Source of the DNA: Stictocephala bisonia
Taxonomy: Eukaryota; Arthropoda; Insecta; Hemiptera; Membracidae
Direction of reading: 5' to 3'
Length of the DNA: 64,000 nt
Assembly: GCA_035578905.1 (NCBI GenBank)
Contig: JAQJVL010000103.1
Span: forward strand, 2,151,947-2,215,946
Position 1 is the stretch's first letter. Each line of letters opens with the position of its first letter. A program made the translations under genes and the position numbers. The notes beneath the pieces were generated by a model. It was not told where the DNA came from and made no database searches. It worked only from the letters and a program-made list of their open reading frames with translations. Positions 32,529 to 43,420 of this stretch are shown here, in pieces.

Positions 32529-33039
32529 TTCTATATAAATGTTATATTTACTGCAGGTACTCATTACATTGCTAGCATGTAAGAGGTATTTTAGACTTTA
32601 AACTCTGATTTTATAAAAAAAAAAAAGATAAAATGTTTCTCTAATCTATGTATTTTTTTTTTTCCTATTTTGTTGATATGATTTAACCGAATCAAGGGAT
32701 ACTCCCCTAACTCCAAGCCTTTCAAGCTTCAACTGTAAATCAACTGTCGACGTAGTTTGACTTATATGTTCATAGATAGACCATAATAAATACAGACGTT
32801 CTAGTATGTATTTATAACTATATATAAAGTTAAAAATTAGGGCTACTTACGTATTTTAGGATGTAATAAATTTAAAATACTGAGTACCCTTATATTTTTT
32901 TTATTAAAACTCATTACATAACATGTTTCGACTTTATTGTCATTTTCTAGTGTAAATTAAATAATTAAATTAAATGTTTGCATATATAATTAAATTAAAT
33001 TATATATACAAACATCCTCTTTTATATTATAAATATAGA

Positions 33040-33153
33040 TTACTGCATTATAACGGATTGTCACCACAATTTAACAAACGAAAGACATTGATATTAATAT
33101 TGCTGAATTATAACGGATTATCGTCACAATGTGACTAAACTTTTATATTGCTA
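33040..33153. repeat. 114-bp tandem array, one unit between two Helitrons
   Basis: Exactly one unit, starting TTACTGCATTATAACGG and ending ATATTGCTA. Confidence 0.92.
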
Positions 33154-33461
33154 CTAGTTGTACCCGCCCGCTTCGCCGGTCATAATATTGAGTTTGATTT
33201 AGAACCTAATAGCTGAAAGAATTCGAGCATTTTTGCTTCTTCTACCAATATTAGATTTTTTTAGAGACATGTCATAAAAAGTAAACTGCAAAAAAATTAT
33301 TATTTATTTTTTATTTTCACGTTTCACCACATGTTTTAATTACCGAGGAAAAAAGGATCTGCATCAAACTTCACAGAAACCATCTCGGGAGTATACAGGA
33401 CAACATCCTAAAGTTTCATGGCGATCGGTTGGATGGTTTGGCAGCGCATAAACTTCAAACA

Positions 33462-33501
<40 letters not shown>

Positions 33502-33525
33502 AACATCCTCTTTTATAAATATAGA
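33154..33525 (-). mobile_element. Helitron derivative with exact boundaries
   Basis: The minus strand runs TCTATATTTATAAAAGAGG to GGCGGGTACAACTAG. Comparison with the uninterrupted array junction TATTGCTA|TTACTGC shows insertion between A and T with no target duplication, the defining Helitron behaviour. A TA run (33465-33500) replaces part of the leader. It carries the 23-codon N-terminal stub of the Helitron protein at 33199-33270 (minus, MSLKKSNIGRRSK..). Confidence 0.88.
33199..33270 (-). pseudogene. Helitron protein N-terminal stub
   Basis: Starts MSLKKSNIGRRSKNARILSA and stops after 23 residues, as at 19890-19961. Confidence 0.58.
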
Positions 33526-33735
33526 TTACTGCATTATAACGGATTGTCACCACAATTTAACAAACGAAAGACATTGATATTAATATTGCTGAATTATAAC
33601 GGATTATCGTCACAATGTGACTAAACTTTTATATTGCTATTACTGCGTTATAACGGATTGTCATCATAACTACGATGATATTGCTGTTACTGGAATACAA
33701 AGGATTGGCATCACAATACAATCAACTAACTATAG
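33526..33735. repeat. 114-bp tandem array, last segment
   Basis: One good unit then increasingly degenerate half-units (TACTGCGTTATAACGG, TTACTGGAATACAAAGG). The array fades out near 33735. Confidence 0.85.
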
Positions 33736-34148
33736 ACATTGATTGTGGACGGTAGTAAAATTGTTGATTATTGATGGCGAATTGAAAGGTATATTCAGAA
33801 CAACTCGGTTTGTTTTCGGCACACTCGGTTAGGACTCCCAGCCTTTGTGTAAGCGTTACGTAAGGTGAACACGAAGCCTTATCTCAAGTCGTAAATGCTC
33901 TTATCTGCTTGCGTTTGTAACTTTTTACGCAGTCTAATTTGTAGAAAAAAGAATCTTGTGAGCAGCAAAATGTATGCTTAAACAATAATTTTGTTGTTAC
34001 AACATGTTATAGTATTGCTTATTTATTTGATCATCATACTAGCAGAGTATCCGTCCTTCGTACGGGGTTTACGTTGATTTATATTGTGCTCATCACGTTC
34101 AGTAATACAAAACATGTACCTACTGGCATCTGTATAATGTAAAAGTGC
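33736..34148. other. Unassigned sequence
   Basis: Nothing supported. Confidence 0.35.
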
Positions 34149-34156
34149 GTTGTGGT

Positions 34157-34441
34157 CACGGTGCCCCTAGAAAAGAAGACGGTAGGAATCACGCGCATCT
34201 CCTATGACGTCACAGGGCGAAATGGAATCAACAAACACAAAAATACTGTTCTAATTCCCGTGGTTTACAATTCCAGGTGATAGTGGTAAATAACTTGCCT
34301 ACTATTTAGCTGAATGCTTCCATGTGATTTGTAGATTTAGTTACCAGTATTTTATCGAATAATCAATCTAGGTGATTTCGACCATGTGACGTCACAGTCT
34401 ACTACTCGTCGTGATACACACCGTCTTTTCTAGTTACCGTG
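34157..34441. mobile_element. 285-bp MITE with perfect 8-bp target duplication
   Basis: Ends CACGGTGCCCCTAGAAAAG and the inverse of CACGGTAACTAGAAAAGACGG. Flanked on both sides by GTTGTGGT (34149-34156 and 34442-34449). The 8-bp duplication fits hAT or P-type transposases; the terminal bases alone do not decide. It carries two TGACGTCA palindromes, at about 34203 and 34387. Confidence 0.88.
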
Positions 34442-34639
34442 GTTGTGGTTAGGTTTGGTCCGGTATTTACTTCAGAACTATGTACGTTAATAATTTACAA
34501 TTTCCAATAAAGAACTCAAAGAAGAAACTTGTAAGTTGTTTATTTATTCCAACAGCTGATTAATGGAACTATTACAAACAATTGATTGTCAAATTGTTAT
34601 TGCCATAGGGGTTGCATTGATACTTCTTAGAACCTCTGG

Positions 34640-34805
34640 GGTAATTTCCTGATAGAATTTAAAAATAAAGAAGGCCTATGTGTTAACCAGAGACCTTAAA
34701 AATCTCCATACAAAATTTCATATAAATGAGTTCAGTAGTTTTTGCGTGATTGAGTACAACACACACACAGACACCATTAGATTTTTATATAATAGTAAGA
34801 TAAGG
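34640..34805 (+). repeat. Degenerate interspersed repeat, LINE 3' end-like
   Basis: Contains AAATTTCATATAAATGAGTT, CAGTAGTTTTTGCGTGA and ends TATATAATAGTAAGAT, a pattern common at the ends of RTE-like and other repeats in insects. No frame was recovered. Confidence 0.4.
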
Positions 34806-35573
34806 TGAGAAATGAAAAATTATCAAACGGATTTTTATACTATTAAAACTTGCCAACTCAAAAATGCCAAAATTAGACGTCCGCGACAAAGTACTTGGCA
34901 TACGAAAACGTATTTTATATACGTAAATAACGCATCAGATATTAGTAATGTGTTTTTGTATTCTTAAAACATCAGAGATTAAAAATATTATAAAAAAAAA
35001 TTAAAAATTACGATTTTTCAGTAGACAATCCCCTTAAATTCTATAACTAAACATAGTCTGCCTGGTTTATTTTTGTGAAATCCGTCAGATTACATTCTTA
35101 GTTTATATAAAAATTATGATTAACTCGCCAACATCATCACTATTATAGAGTGATATGTTTTTTACTCGGCGGAACAGTCTTAGTTTTCGGATATGGTTAG
35201 TACATATATAAACAAACCAAGGTCACGAGCACAGCTACCTTCATATATGCTGTGGCTTGTTTGCTATTTCATTCCGTAACTTTTAAAACATTGTCTTTAT
35301 TATTCAAACAAACTTTTTTATTTTAGTTTTGCCAAATCAAGGATGAAATTGGTGTGGATAAATAAGGTGGATCTAAGGTGTAATCCGTTCAAGTGCTGTA
35401 ATTAATAAAATGTTTTAATCAACCCAGATTAATTTTTATGTTCCTACCATTCTGCAGCAATATTATATATTTATAGTTACGATTTATTAAAAATTGAATT
35501 TTATATTGTGAACAACATATTATCTATTTGTTTGCTTGAATGAAATTTTTTTTACTTCTCTATGGTCAGATAA
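34806..35573. other. Unassigned AT-rich sequence
   Basis: Nothing supported. Confidence 0.35.
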
Positions 35574-36038
35574 TCTACTTATACTGTATATAATACGTGA
35601 AGCCGTTTTTTTGTTAACTCAACTTCTCCTTTATTTATTGACCAATTTAAACGGCTGAGGTGTCAAAACATTTGTCTCTGGTCGAAGTTGTGCAACAAGG
35701 TCTTAATTATCCTATAGTTTCACCCTGAAGGGTGTGAAAAGCCCTCAAAGTACGTTTTTCGGCCATAAGAATAACATGTGGAGAGATTTTAACTAAAACA
35801 AAGGAAATGAACACGTTTTAAATAGGCTAAGTAATATCATTAGGTGTTTATACTAATAAATAGGTAGCAACGCAAGTAGTGTGAGTGATATACTGTAAAT
35901 AAATTGAATATTGTGTTTTTACGTTATACAGTTAACCTACTATTGTATGTAGTGAAAATTCCCACCATGACATACGAGATATAACGAACTCAGTGAGTGA
36001 TGGAGTTGGCACGCGAAGCGTGCAGGGGTGTACCCTAG
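35574..36038 (+). mobile_element. Non-autonomous Helitron, hairpin family
   Basis: Begins TCTACTTATACTGTATATAA after an A and ends GCACGCGAAGCGTGC + AGGGGTGTACC + CTAG before a T. Hairpin (6-bp stem, GAA loop) followed by eleven bases and CTAG is a classical Helitron 3' end. 465 bp, non-coding. It is the best preserved of the family here. Confidence 0.8.
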
Positions 36039-36876
36039 TTGTCAATATCATGTTTACAATCGTGAAGGAAATGCACTCGTGGTACCGTTACTTCCGAAGA
36101 CGACAAACAGGAATTTGAGATTATAACCATTTGGAACTTCGTAGTAGATGCAACAGATACAGCAGACTCCTTTCCCCTCCACCCGCATAATTTAATCTCA
36201 TGGCGCCACGATATTAACGTCTTCATCTTGTAACCCAAGTGTCGAGTTACGGAGGGAGGAAGCTCTTTCTTCTCTGGTTAAAACATAATGAGGAAATTAA
36301 ACATTTAAGCAGCAATTTTTTTAATCCCAAGCGTTCAAATGAAACTCTTATAGAAAGTACGATCAAACGAACTTGTCCGAACTTGCAAACTGTTTTTTTA
36401 CGCAACTCCTTCCTTATTTCTGTTTAATTTTAACGCTCGAGGTGTCGATAAAGTTGCCTCTACTCGTAATTGTGTCTTCGTTGTCAAATATTTTTAGTCT
36501 GAATGGTACGGGAAGCCCTCTAAGTAAGTTGTGAGATAATAAGAATAACATGGACTTATTTAAATTCTGTCATAAAGTAACAGCTGTTCAAATGTAATAA
36601 TGATGTTTGTAGTGAATGTTATTATAGTATGGTTACATATTACTATTAATATAAGTTTGATTGATTCTGCCCCACTGGCCTTAAATTTACAATGCTATTT
36701 GAATGGAATTATCTTATTAATCAACAGCTGTTAAATAAAATGAATGAAATACAAACTTTAGAAATATGCTAAGTGGGTGTTTATATTTAGATTGTAAATA
36801 AGTTGAGCTATTGTTGATAAATTTACATACAGTAATATGATTTTAATCAATACAGTTTGATCACTTATACTTTTAA

Positions 36877-37842
36877 CCCTTAATTGGTAACGTGGGGGTT
36901 ATGAATACCCCCACTGTTATTATAATGGGAATATTTATGTTCCGGTGTTGTCAGCAATGCTGAAGTTCAGGTACCTTCATTTGACCTTCAAGCAGTCTAG
37001 AGTTCATTGGAGTCAGAAACCTCAACGTGTTTGTTTGTCTGTCATAACCTCTCAAAGTGTTTGGGGTGTCATTTTACCCCCACGTTACTAAATATGTTCT
37101 TTTTTTCACCAACTAAAGTCTTCTTTATTTCTCTTCAAAGTAAGTATAGATTGTTTTATTTATGTGTAAAAGTACAAAATAACCTAAGCTAAGTGCACGA
37201 AAACGTAAAATGATTAGTTTGAGTTGATTAGTTTTGATATTTGTTATATTGTTCACTTGTTAGCATACTTCTTTACTTTTGTATTGTTTTGAACTCAACC
37301 TTACTAAACTAAAAATCCTGACCTAACTCAACCTATGAAGATATGAAGGTGAAGTCAACATGCTTCAAGTGCAACAAACATATGTGTAGCAAACATATGA
37401 AAACTGTGTGCGAACTTTCCCTGGAAGGTACGCAGAGCTCATCAGAGGATTCGGACTAGTGACATAGTTTTATTACAAAAAAACAGAGTTTTTGGCCCTT
37501 AAAACAAATGAAGAGAAGTCAAAATGTTTTAAGTTTCCTTTATTGTAATAGTAGTAATTAGTTGTGCTGTCACTAATAGTAAATAGTTTAAAATCTTACA
37601 TGTCTTGTTTTCAAGATTTTGAAAAAATCTATTTTTAGGAAAATTTGTATAAATATGTTTTTTCTCTAAATATAATGGTATAAACAGTGTTAACACGTTT
37701 GTTTATTGTTACACCTATAACAAATCCCATAAAATGTTACAAACATTTATCCAGAGGGAAATAATTATAATAAAAAAATGGGGGTATATTTACACCCCAC
37801 GTTACCAAGTATGTTATAAAAGTCCACGTTACCAACTAAGGG
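36877..37842 (+). mobile_element. piggyBac-like element, internally deleted
   Basis: Ends CCCTTAATTGGTAACGTGG and the inverse of CCCTTAGTTGGTAACGTGG, bounded by TTAA at 36873-36876 and 37843-37846: the piggyBac signature (CCCT terminus, TTAA target). A second inner copy of GTAACGTGGGG occurs near the right end. It is 966 bp, under half an autonomous element, and keeps the last part of a transposase gene (37343-37459). Confidence 0.9.
37343..37459 (+). pseudogene. piggyBac transposase C-terminal Cys/His-rich tail
   Basis: 38 codons and a stop. The segment VKSTCFKCNKHMCSKH followed by TVC has the C-x2-C-x4-C-x2-H spacing typical of the zinc-binding domain at the end of piggyBac transposases, which binds the element's own terminal repeats. 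A Ser/Asp-rich tail (SSSEDSD) ends it. The DDD catalytic core is missing, so there is no transposase activity. The intact short frame could reflect recent deletion. Confidence 0.75.
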
Positions 37843-37925
37843 TTAAAAGTCACATGCCGAAGCGAGGTGTTACGAACGCAGCAAGTGACAGGGTTGGCAC
37901 GCGAAACGTGTAGGGGTGTCCCCGT

Positions 37926-38454
37926 TAATATATGTTAATTTGTTTTAAATCTAATAAACAAGGTTTTTAATCCGCTTTTAAACAGTGTTTATTTGTTCTT
38001 TGCGGTTGGCCAACCTGTGTGCGAGTGTTATCATACTTGCGCAACTCTGTGTGACTTATATTCCAGCTGAATCACGAACGAGAGACCATCAAATGGAGGA
38101 TTTCACAATACAACACATTTCCGTTCCCAACGTCGTGTCGCAATGAATTATGGCTTCATTAATTGGATCCAATCAGTTGCGAGATATTTGCTAACTCGTG
38201 TTAGTTCCCTCGTATTGTTAGACCAAGCCTTAAATCAAAATAATATGGCCATGAAGGTCCAGTCACTCGGTCTACTCAGCCTTAGGTTTGTATTATCTCC
38301 ATATATATATATATATGGCTAAGCTCCATGTCCTTGTCATGTCCTTAAACGTTAAATGAGAAAATTTCCCCGTTGAGGGGGGGAATAGAGTGGTCAGTCA
38401 TCTTGGATATATTCGCCATTAGACTAATGTGAAACGGGTATCTACGTTTTTACG
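37926..38454. other. Unassigned sequence with a TA run
   Basis: A short TA run lies at 38301-38317. No gene or repeat family was recognised otherwise. Confidence 0.35.
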
Positions 38455-38830
38455 TATTTTTTCTGGTATAATTAATTTGTCAATATGTCATATTTATAGG
38501 TATTGTAATGAAGCATTTTGATTGATTTCCGTATGTTTTTATTTTTGTTTTAATGTTCATAGTACACGTAATTGTTCTAAATAAAAAAAATTACAGAAAC
38601 GGAAACATACACAAATTCTTTAAACCAATTAGCAATCAAAATAAAGCGTTATTCGTGAATTTGTCAAAATTTTAATAGTTGAGATTGGCTAGTGAACAAA
38701 CGCCTTAAAGAACTAAGAACTATTGGTGAAGCTATGTTTTGCTTGATTTAAGAAATTTATTGTTGGTTTATTTAAAGAATAGATTCGTGAACCGTCGGAA
38801 ACCAGAATTTATTATCACCAGCCCACCCAT
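38455..38830 (+). repeat. Interspersed repeat family G, long copy
   Basis: Contains TATAGGTATTGTAATGAAG, TAATTGTTCTAAAT, GTGAATTTGTCAAAAT, GGCTAGTGAACAAACG, TATGTTTTGCTTGATTTA and TTATCACCAGCCCACCC. With 17765 it shows the family reaches at least 370 bp. Confidence 0.6.
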
Positions 38831-38924
38831 ACAAAATAGTAAGCAATTGAAATTTGTTAGAGAATATTTACTAGAAACCTTGTATATCCTTATACAAACA
38901 TTCCAATTGTATTACGTAATTGTG

Positions 38925-39940
38925 TATACGTAACATCTTTTTTAACACTTTTTCCTTAATTTCTTTAATCAATTTTAACGATTGAGGTGTCAACAAAACA
39001 AATGTGCCTAGATTCGTAGTTGTGCAATAATATGTTCATTGTTCAATGTTTTTTACCCTGAAGGGCACGGGAACCCCTCAAGGTTCGCTTTTCGGCCATT
39101 GAATAGCTCCAAGAGAGATTGGAACTAGTCAAAAAGTAACAGCTTCAAATGTAAATAATTATCTTTGTGATATGTTGATACCTGTTGAAATGTAAATAAT
39201 GATGTTTATAATATATTGAGAAAGCTATATATCTTTGTCAGAGATTGCGTAAGTACGTTTGATTATATTGCTTGCAAGTATATTCCTCATGCAACAGGAA
39301 TATTTCATGCCTGTAATTTGGTTAGTTAGTGAGGTCTGTTACCACAGCTGGTTTAAACTGCATTACATTTAGATTGGACTATACTAGCGCTCCATAATGG
39401 ACCTCAAAAACAGATGATTATTTGAGACACAAATTTAACAATGTATGAAATATGTGTATAAAATCAATGGGTTTTATTTATTCAGTAGACGTTTTGTTTG
39501 ATTTATAAATATAAAAAGCGAATATGTTATAGGCCCTATAATGTGTAAGTTATGTCTGAGCGTCCTTTATACATAACTACATCATTCATCCGATAGTCAT
39601 GGGATTTCGGGAAGTTAAATATTTTTCTACAGGGAGGATTTTTAAGCACGGTTTTATTTCGCATCCGACTGGCAATTAAAGTTTCATTGTTAATTTAATT
39701 GAGTTATTTTATTTAATTAATCGTCACTTATTAAATAAAATAAATTAAATTAAACCTTTTGAAATAGGCTAAGTAATAACATTAAGTGTTTATATTAGGA
39801 CTAAAAAATATGGTTGCAACTCAATGCAGTGAGTGAGTTACTGCAAATAAATGTTTGTATCGTGATTTACTTGATACAATTTTACAACTAATATTGTTAG
39901 TCAAAAGTCACATGTAGTAGCGTGCAGGGATGTCCCCTAG
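38925..39940 (+). mobile_element. Hairpin-family Helitron, expanded copy
   Basis: Shows TTTAATCAATTTTAACGATTG then AGGTGTCAACA, CCCTGAAGGGCACGG, TTTCGGCCATTGAATA and the 3' end GCGTGCAGGGATGTCCCCTAG. The hairpin's left half is lost. About 39249-39390 holds another repeat also found inverted at 42960-43095. Confidence 0.62.
39249..39390 (+). repeat. Dispersed repeat shared with 42960-43095
   Basis: TTTGATTATATTGCTTGCAAG, CAGGAATATTT and GTTAGTGAGGTCTGTTACCAC are mirrored at 42960-43095. Class unknown. Confidence 0.55.
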
Positions 39941-40129
39941 ATCGGTGCAGAGATTATGGTCGGAGCCCGCATGTATATTCAGGTTATTGTTGATGGTAGA
40001 GGAAGTACCGCGTATGATCGGACCAGCACTTCCCGCATGTGGGCTGCACTGTGCTAACACGTGAGTAAACACGTGTGGCGCAGGTGTCCAGGCGCATGCA
40101 ATTTTGAAAAGAAAATACAAAATGGACAG

Positions 40130-40440
40130 TTATAGTATATATAACTATTCTATAACTATGTTATTACTATTGTTATTTATTATTACCATCGTTATCAATG
40201 TACATAGTATATTCAAAAATGTTTTATTCGTATGCAGGTTATTACTATTGTTATGTATTATTAACATGGTTATTTATTATTTGTTATCAATCTAAATAGT
40301 CTATTCAAAACATTTTTATTCGTATGCAGGTTATTACTATTGTTTTGTATTATTAACATTGTTATTTATTATTTGTTATCAATCTACATAGTTTATTCAA
40401 AACATTTTTGTTCGTATGCAAGCTATTACTATTGTTATTT
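40130..40440. repeat. About 91-bp tandem repeat, 3.3 units
   Basis: The phrase TATTCAAAACATTTTTATTCG then TATGCAGGTTATTACTATTG recurs near 40210, 40300 and 40392, separated by GTTATTTATTATTTGTTATC. Confidence 0.85.
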
Positions 40441-41395
40441 AAAATTATTATTATATAATTACTGTCGTATTTATTTATGAGAAAGTATTGATATTTTTAA
40501 TCCACAAGAAAATGAAGTGAGCTCAAAGACCTCCAAAGTGAACTCTATAACGAAATGAACTGCTTTGGTGTTAATGGTCTCTTAACTACATTAAAGCATG
40601 TAAATAAAATAAAATATTGTTAAAATAGTGTCAAACATCCTTAAAAATGTAAAAAATGTATTTTTATACATTTTTGTGGCGAATTTCATACATTTTTAAG
40701 GGTTTCCGGGCTAAGGGGTTTTAAGGGCTCGCTTTAAAATGTATAAAATTCACCAATACATATTTCTTAAGAAAGTTTACTATAACAGGCTTCTTATTCA
40801 AATTTAATTTTTGTTCAGTTATTTTAAATTTCATACAAATGGCTGGACTGTGTATGCATTATATATAATTGCTATAAAACCAAGTGAAGTGCGTGGACTA
40901 ATCGCTGGCTGCCATAGACTCTTATTTGCATGCTAAATTGATTATTATTATTACGTGCTACAATGTTATTGGCCTTGTTGCTGTTTGCAGCTTTGTAATT
41001 AAATAAGTAGAATATACATTTATTGTGTGTGATATAATCAAAAGGCCAATCATTTTACAAATTATACTACTTTGTTACTATCTCGACCCATTTTGGGTCA
41101 CTGGAAATCGTGTAAATGGCTAAAAAATATAATGTTTATGTATTTAAAATGTTTGTTCGAATGTAGTAAACAAACCGGGAATCTGAACTAGTTCTTGTTT
41201 ATCTGTGGTTATATCAATATAAATAATTTGGAATGAGAGTAGTTGGGGAGTGAGGCGTAATTGGCACTTGTTAGGAGCACTGTACAACAATAAGTATTGT
41301 TGTAAGTAAGTACAGGTATGTACAACGTGACAATTGTGATGCGGTCATCACAGTGTACGTTCTAGCAACAGAGTAGATATATCTTTATACAGCTC
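40441..41395. other. Unassigned AT-rich sequence
   Basis: No supported feature. Small local inverted motifs around ATGTAAAAAATGTATTTTTAC (40648-40670). Confidence 0.35.
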
Positions 41396-41490
41396 TGGAT
41401 CCCGTGAAGCTGGTTTTATTGTTTGGTGAAATTAGTACATGTTCGGTGTTCACAGGTAGCGCTAGTGGTCTCCCCCTCTCTGTCTGTCTC
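41396..41490 (+). repeat. Dispersed repeat shared with 18215-18315
   Basis: GGATCCCGTGAAGCTGG, GGTGAAATTAGTACATGTTC and CACAGGTAGCGCTAGTGGT match the minus strand at 18215-18315. Confidence 0.55.
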
Positions 41491-41651
41491 TCTTCAGCAC
41501 ACGCGTAGTGACTGAAATAGTTGAGCTAATGCGCTGAGCTAGCACGTCCGCGACTACAGCAAATGGCTGGACAGTATTTGCTTGTATAGTGAAAGTTTTC
41601 TGACTAAAAACTTTAGACCTTATAATAAGCCTACGGTTGTAGGTTGATTAT

Positions 41652-42048
41652 CAGTCTGTGGATGTCGGCCATGTTGGTTTTAATACCATAAGAATAATGT
41701 TATTTCGAACCCAACGCGTATCCAACAAACTAAACAGTTAAGTTTATTTTTAAACGGATTTTTTTCAAAACAAATTGCATTTGTTCAAGAATGAAATTGC
41801 GCGCTGGAATTGCTTAGCGAATTCCTAATTAGTTTTATAGAAAAATATAAAAATTTAGTTTTAAGTATTTATTTTTAAAACCAGGTGTATGTATTCAAAA
41901 TATCTAAAGTAAACCCAATGCGCAATATGTTAGCGATTAAAATGATCTCTCACGCAACTTTTGGTCAATAAATAACAAAAAAATATGGATTACCAAATAA
42001 CATTGTTCTTATGGGATTAAAACCAACATAGCCGACAGCCGCAGATTC
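41652..42048 (+). mobile_element. MITE with TTAA target duplication, copy 3
   Basis: From CAGTCTGTGGATGTCGGCC to AGCCGACAGCCGCAGATTC, with TTTTAATACCATAAGAATAA mirrored by TTCTTATGGGATTAAAACC. Flanks TTAT and CTAA are each one change from TTAA. 397 bp. Confidence 0.8.
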
Positions 42049-42959
42049 CTAACCTAAGATAATTTAAATCTTTATGATCTGCATCTTTATGACGTGGCAG
42101 TGTTGTAATCTACCTGCGTGTGGGCTATTTATTTATTTTTTTATCATATCCCCGATCAACTATATTTTTAAGTTTATCTGCAATAGGTATTGATAATCAA
42201 ACATGTATCATGTTAAACTGTGATCCCCTCAATTATTTATTTGCATTGTTTAATACTTAATTAATTAAGTACTGTTAAGTGGTTTTTCTGAGGATGAATC
42301 ATTCTTTATAAATGAATTATGATTACTGTGGACGTCGATTAGTTTACACTCATCTGCCCCTCTTCTTCGCCTTCAAATATTAAATAATATGTTGCCGTTG
42401 ATTTATTACAACACATTTTGAAAGGGATCTACTGATAACCTCCGGTTGTTCATTTAATTTGTTAGTTTTGTTATGTGTAGTGAGCGGCTTACGATTCTAC
42501 CCAAAGTTTAACAAGGTTTAGAACTCGGCACACTACGACCTTAGTACGCAAGAAAATAGGCAGCTATGAAAAAATGTGATGTGGGAAGTAAATGCAATTA
42601 CTTCTTTTCTGAAATAATTAGCCCCATATGTCAGGTGGCAGTGAGTCAGGAAATTACTGGAGGTCTTGCAGTCTCTTATAATTAATTGCCTAAGCTAATT
42701 GCCGCAATTGTCCGTAACGGTGTGGGATTTTCACATTGCTTACAAACAGTAACGCGAGCCATTCTCACGGTAGTTACCGACACAATCTAGATCCAACCGA
42801 CTGACCTTGTTGTGGACGTTACATAAATTGTACACAGTATCCACGAGTCTAACCCTTCCGGTAATCATTAGGTAGAACTAATGATTTTATAAGCACATCC
42901 AACGTTAAATGTTTTTGTGTCTCGAATTATGAGCTGTTTTGTGGTCCACTATGAAGCGT
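42049..42959. other. Unassigned sequence
   Basis: Nothing supported. Confidence 0.35.
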
Positions 42960-43095
42960 TAGTGTAGTCCCGTGTAAATGTAATACAGTAAACATTGCAA
43001 TCCATGTAAACAGTGGCAGACCTCACTAACTAATTAAATTACTGGCACAAATATTCCTATTGCGTACATTTGTAAGTAATAATATAATCAAGCTT
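42960..43095 (-). repeat. Dispersed repeat shared with 39249-39390
   Basis: Inverse copy of the unit at 39249, including GGCAGACCTCACTAACTAA and AATATTCCTATTGCG. Confidence 0.55.
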
Positions 43096-43204
43096 AGAAC
43101 GTGCCGAGCTACAAAATTTCTTTCTTTGAAAATATATATTTTTTAATACTTAAGAAAAAAATAATTTATGCTTTTAAAATTTATGAAATACAAAACGACT
43201 TCAA

Positions 43205-43420
43205 TAGTCAAAATCAAATCAAATAAAAAATAATTTATTTTACCATCCTCTTTGTACATAAATGTCAACATATATTGTTAAAATACAACTGAAACAGCAT
43301 AATTTGATTGTTTATATAAATTTCTCATCTCTCTATTAAAAACACGCTCAAAAACAAACATCTACATGAAAGTCAAACTTTTTTAAATTTAAACACATTT
43401 TTATGTTAAAATTTGTTCTA
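43205..43420 (-). repeat. Possible retroelement 3' end
   Basis: ATCAAATCAAATAAAAAATAA at its left edge looks, on the minus strand, like a microsatellite tail after an A-rich 3' UTR. No frame was recovered. Confidence 0.3.

Larger units (their letters stand above)
31424..33039 (-). mobile_element. Composite Helitron insertion in the 114-bp array
   Basis: The left edge reads CTAGCTGAACCCGGCGG right after the array base A (31423), and the right edge reads AAATATAGA right before T (33040), i.e. a minus-strand Helitron from TC to CTAG between A and T. Inside, 31424-31970 is a minus-strand derivative with a helicase relic. From 32000 a second derivative runs in the opposite direction to 32528, and 32529-33000 is unrelated AT-rich DNA. 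Confidence 0.72.
36385..37925 (+). mobile_element. Hairpin-family Helitron holding a piggyBac derivative
   Basis: The first part has ACGCAACTCCTTCCTTATTTC and CGCTCGAGGTGTCGA, as in the other copies. The end has GGTTGGCACGCGAAACGTG with a decayed terminus. The piggyBac derivative at 36877-37842 separates TATACTTTT from AAAAGTCACATGCCGA, which are contiguous in the other copies. The 5' end is truncated. Confidence 0.68.
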
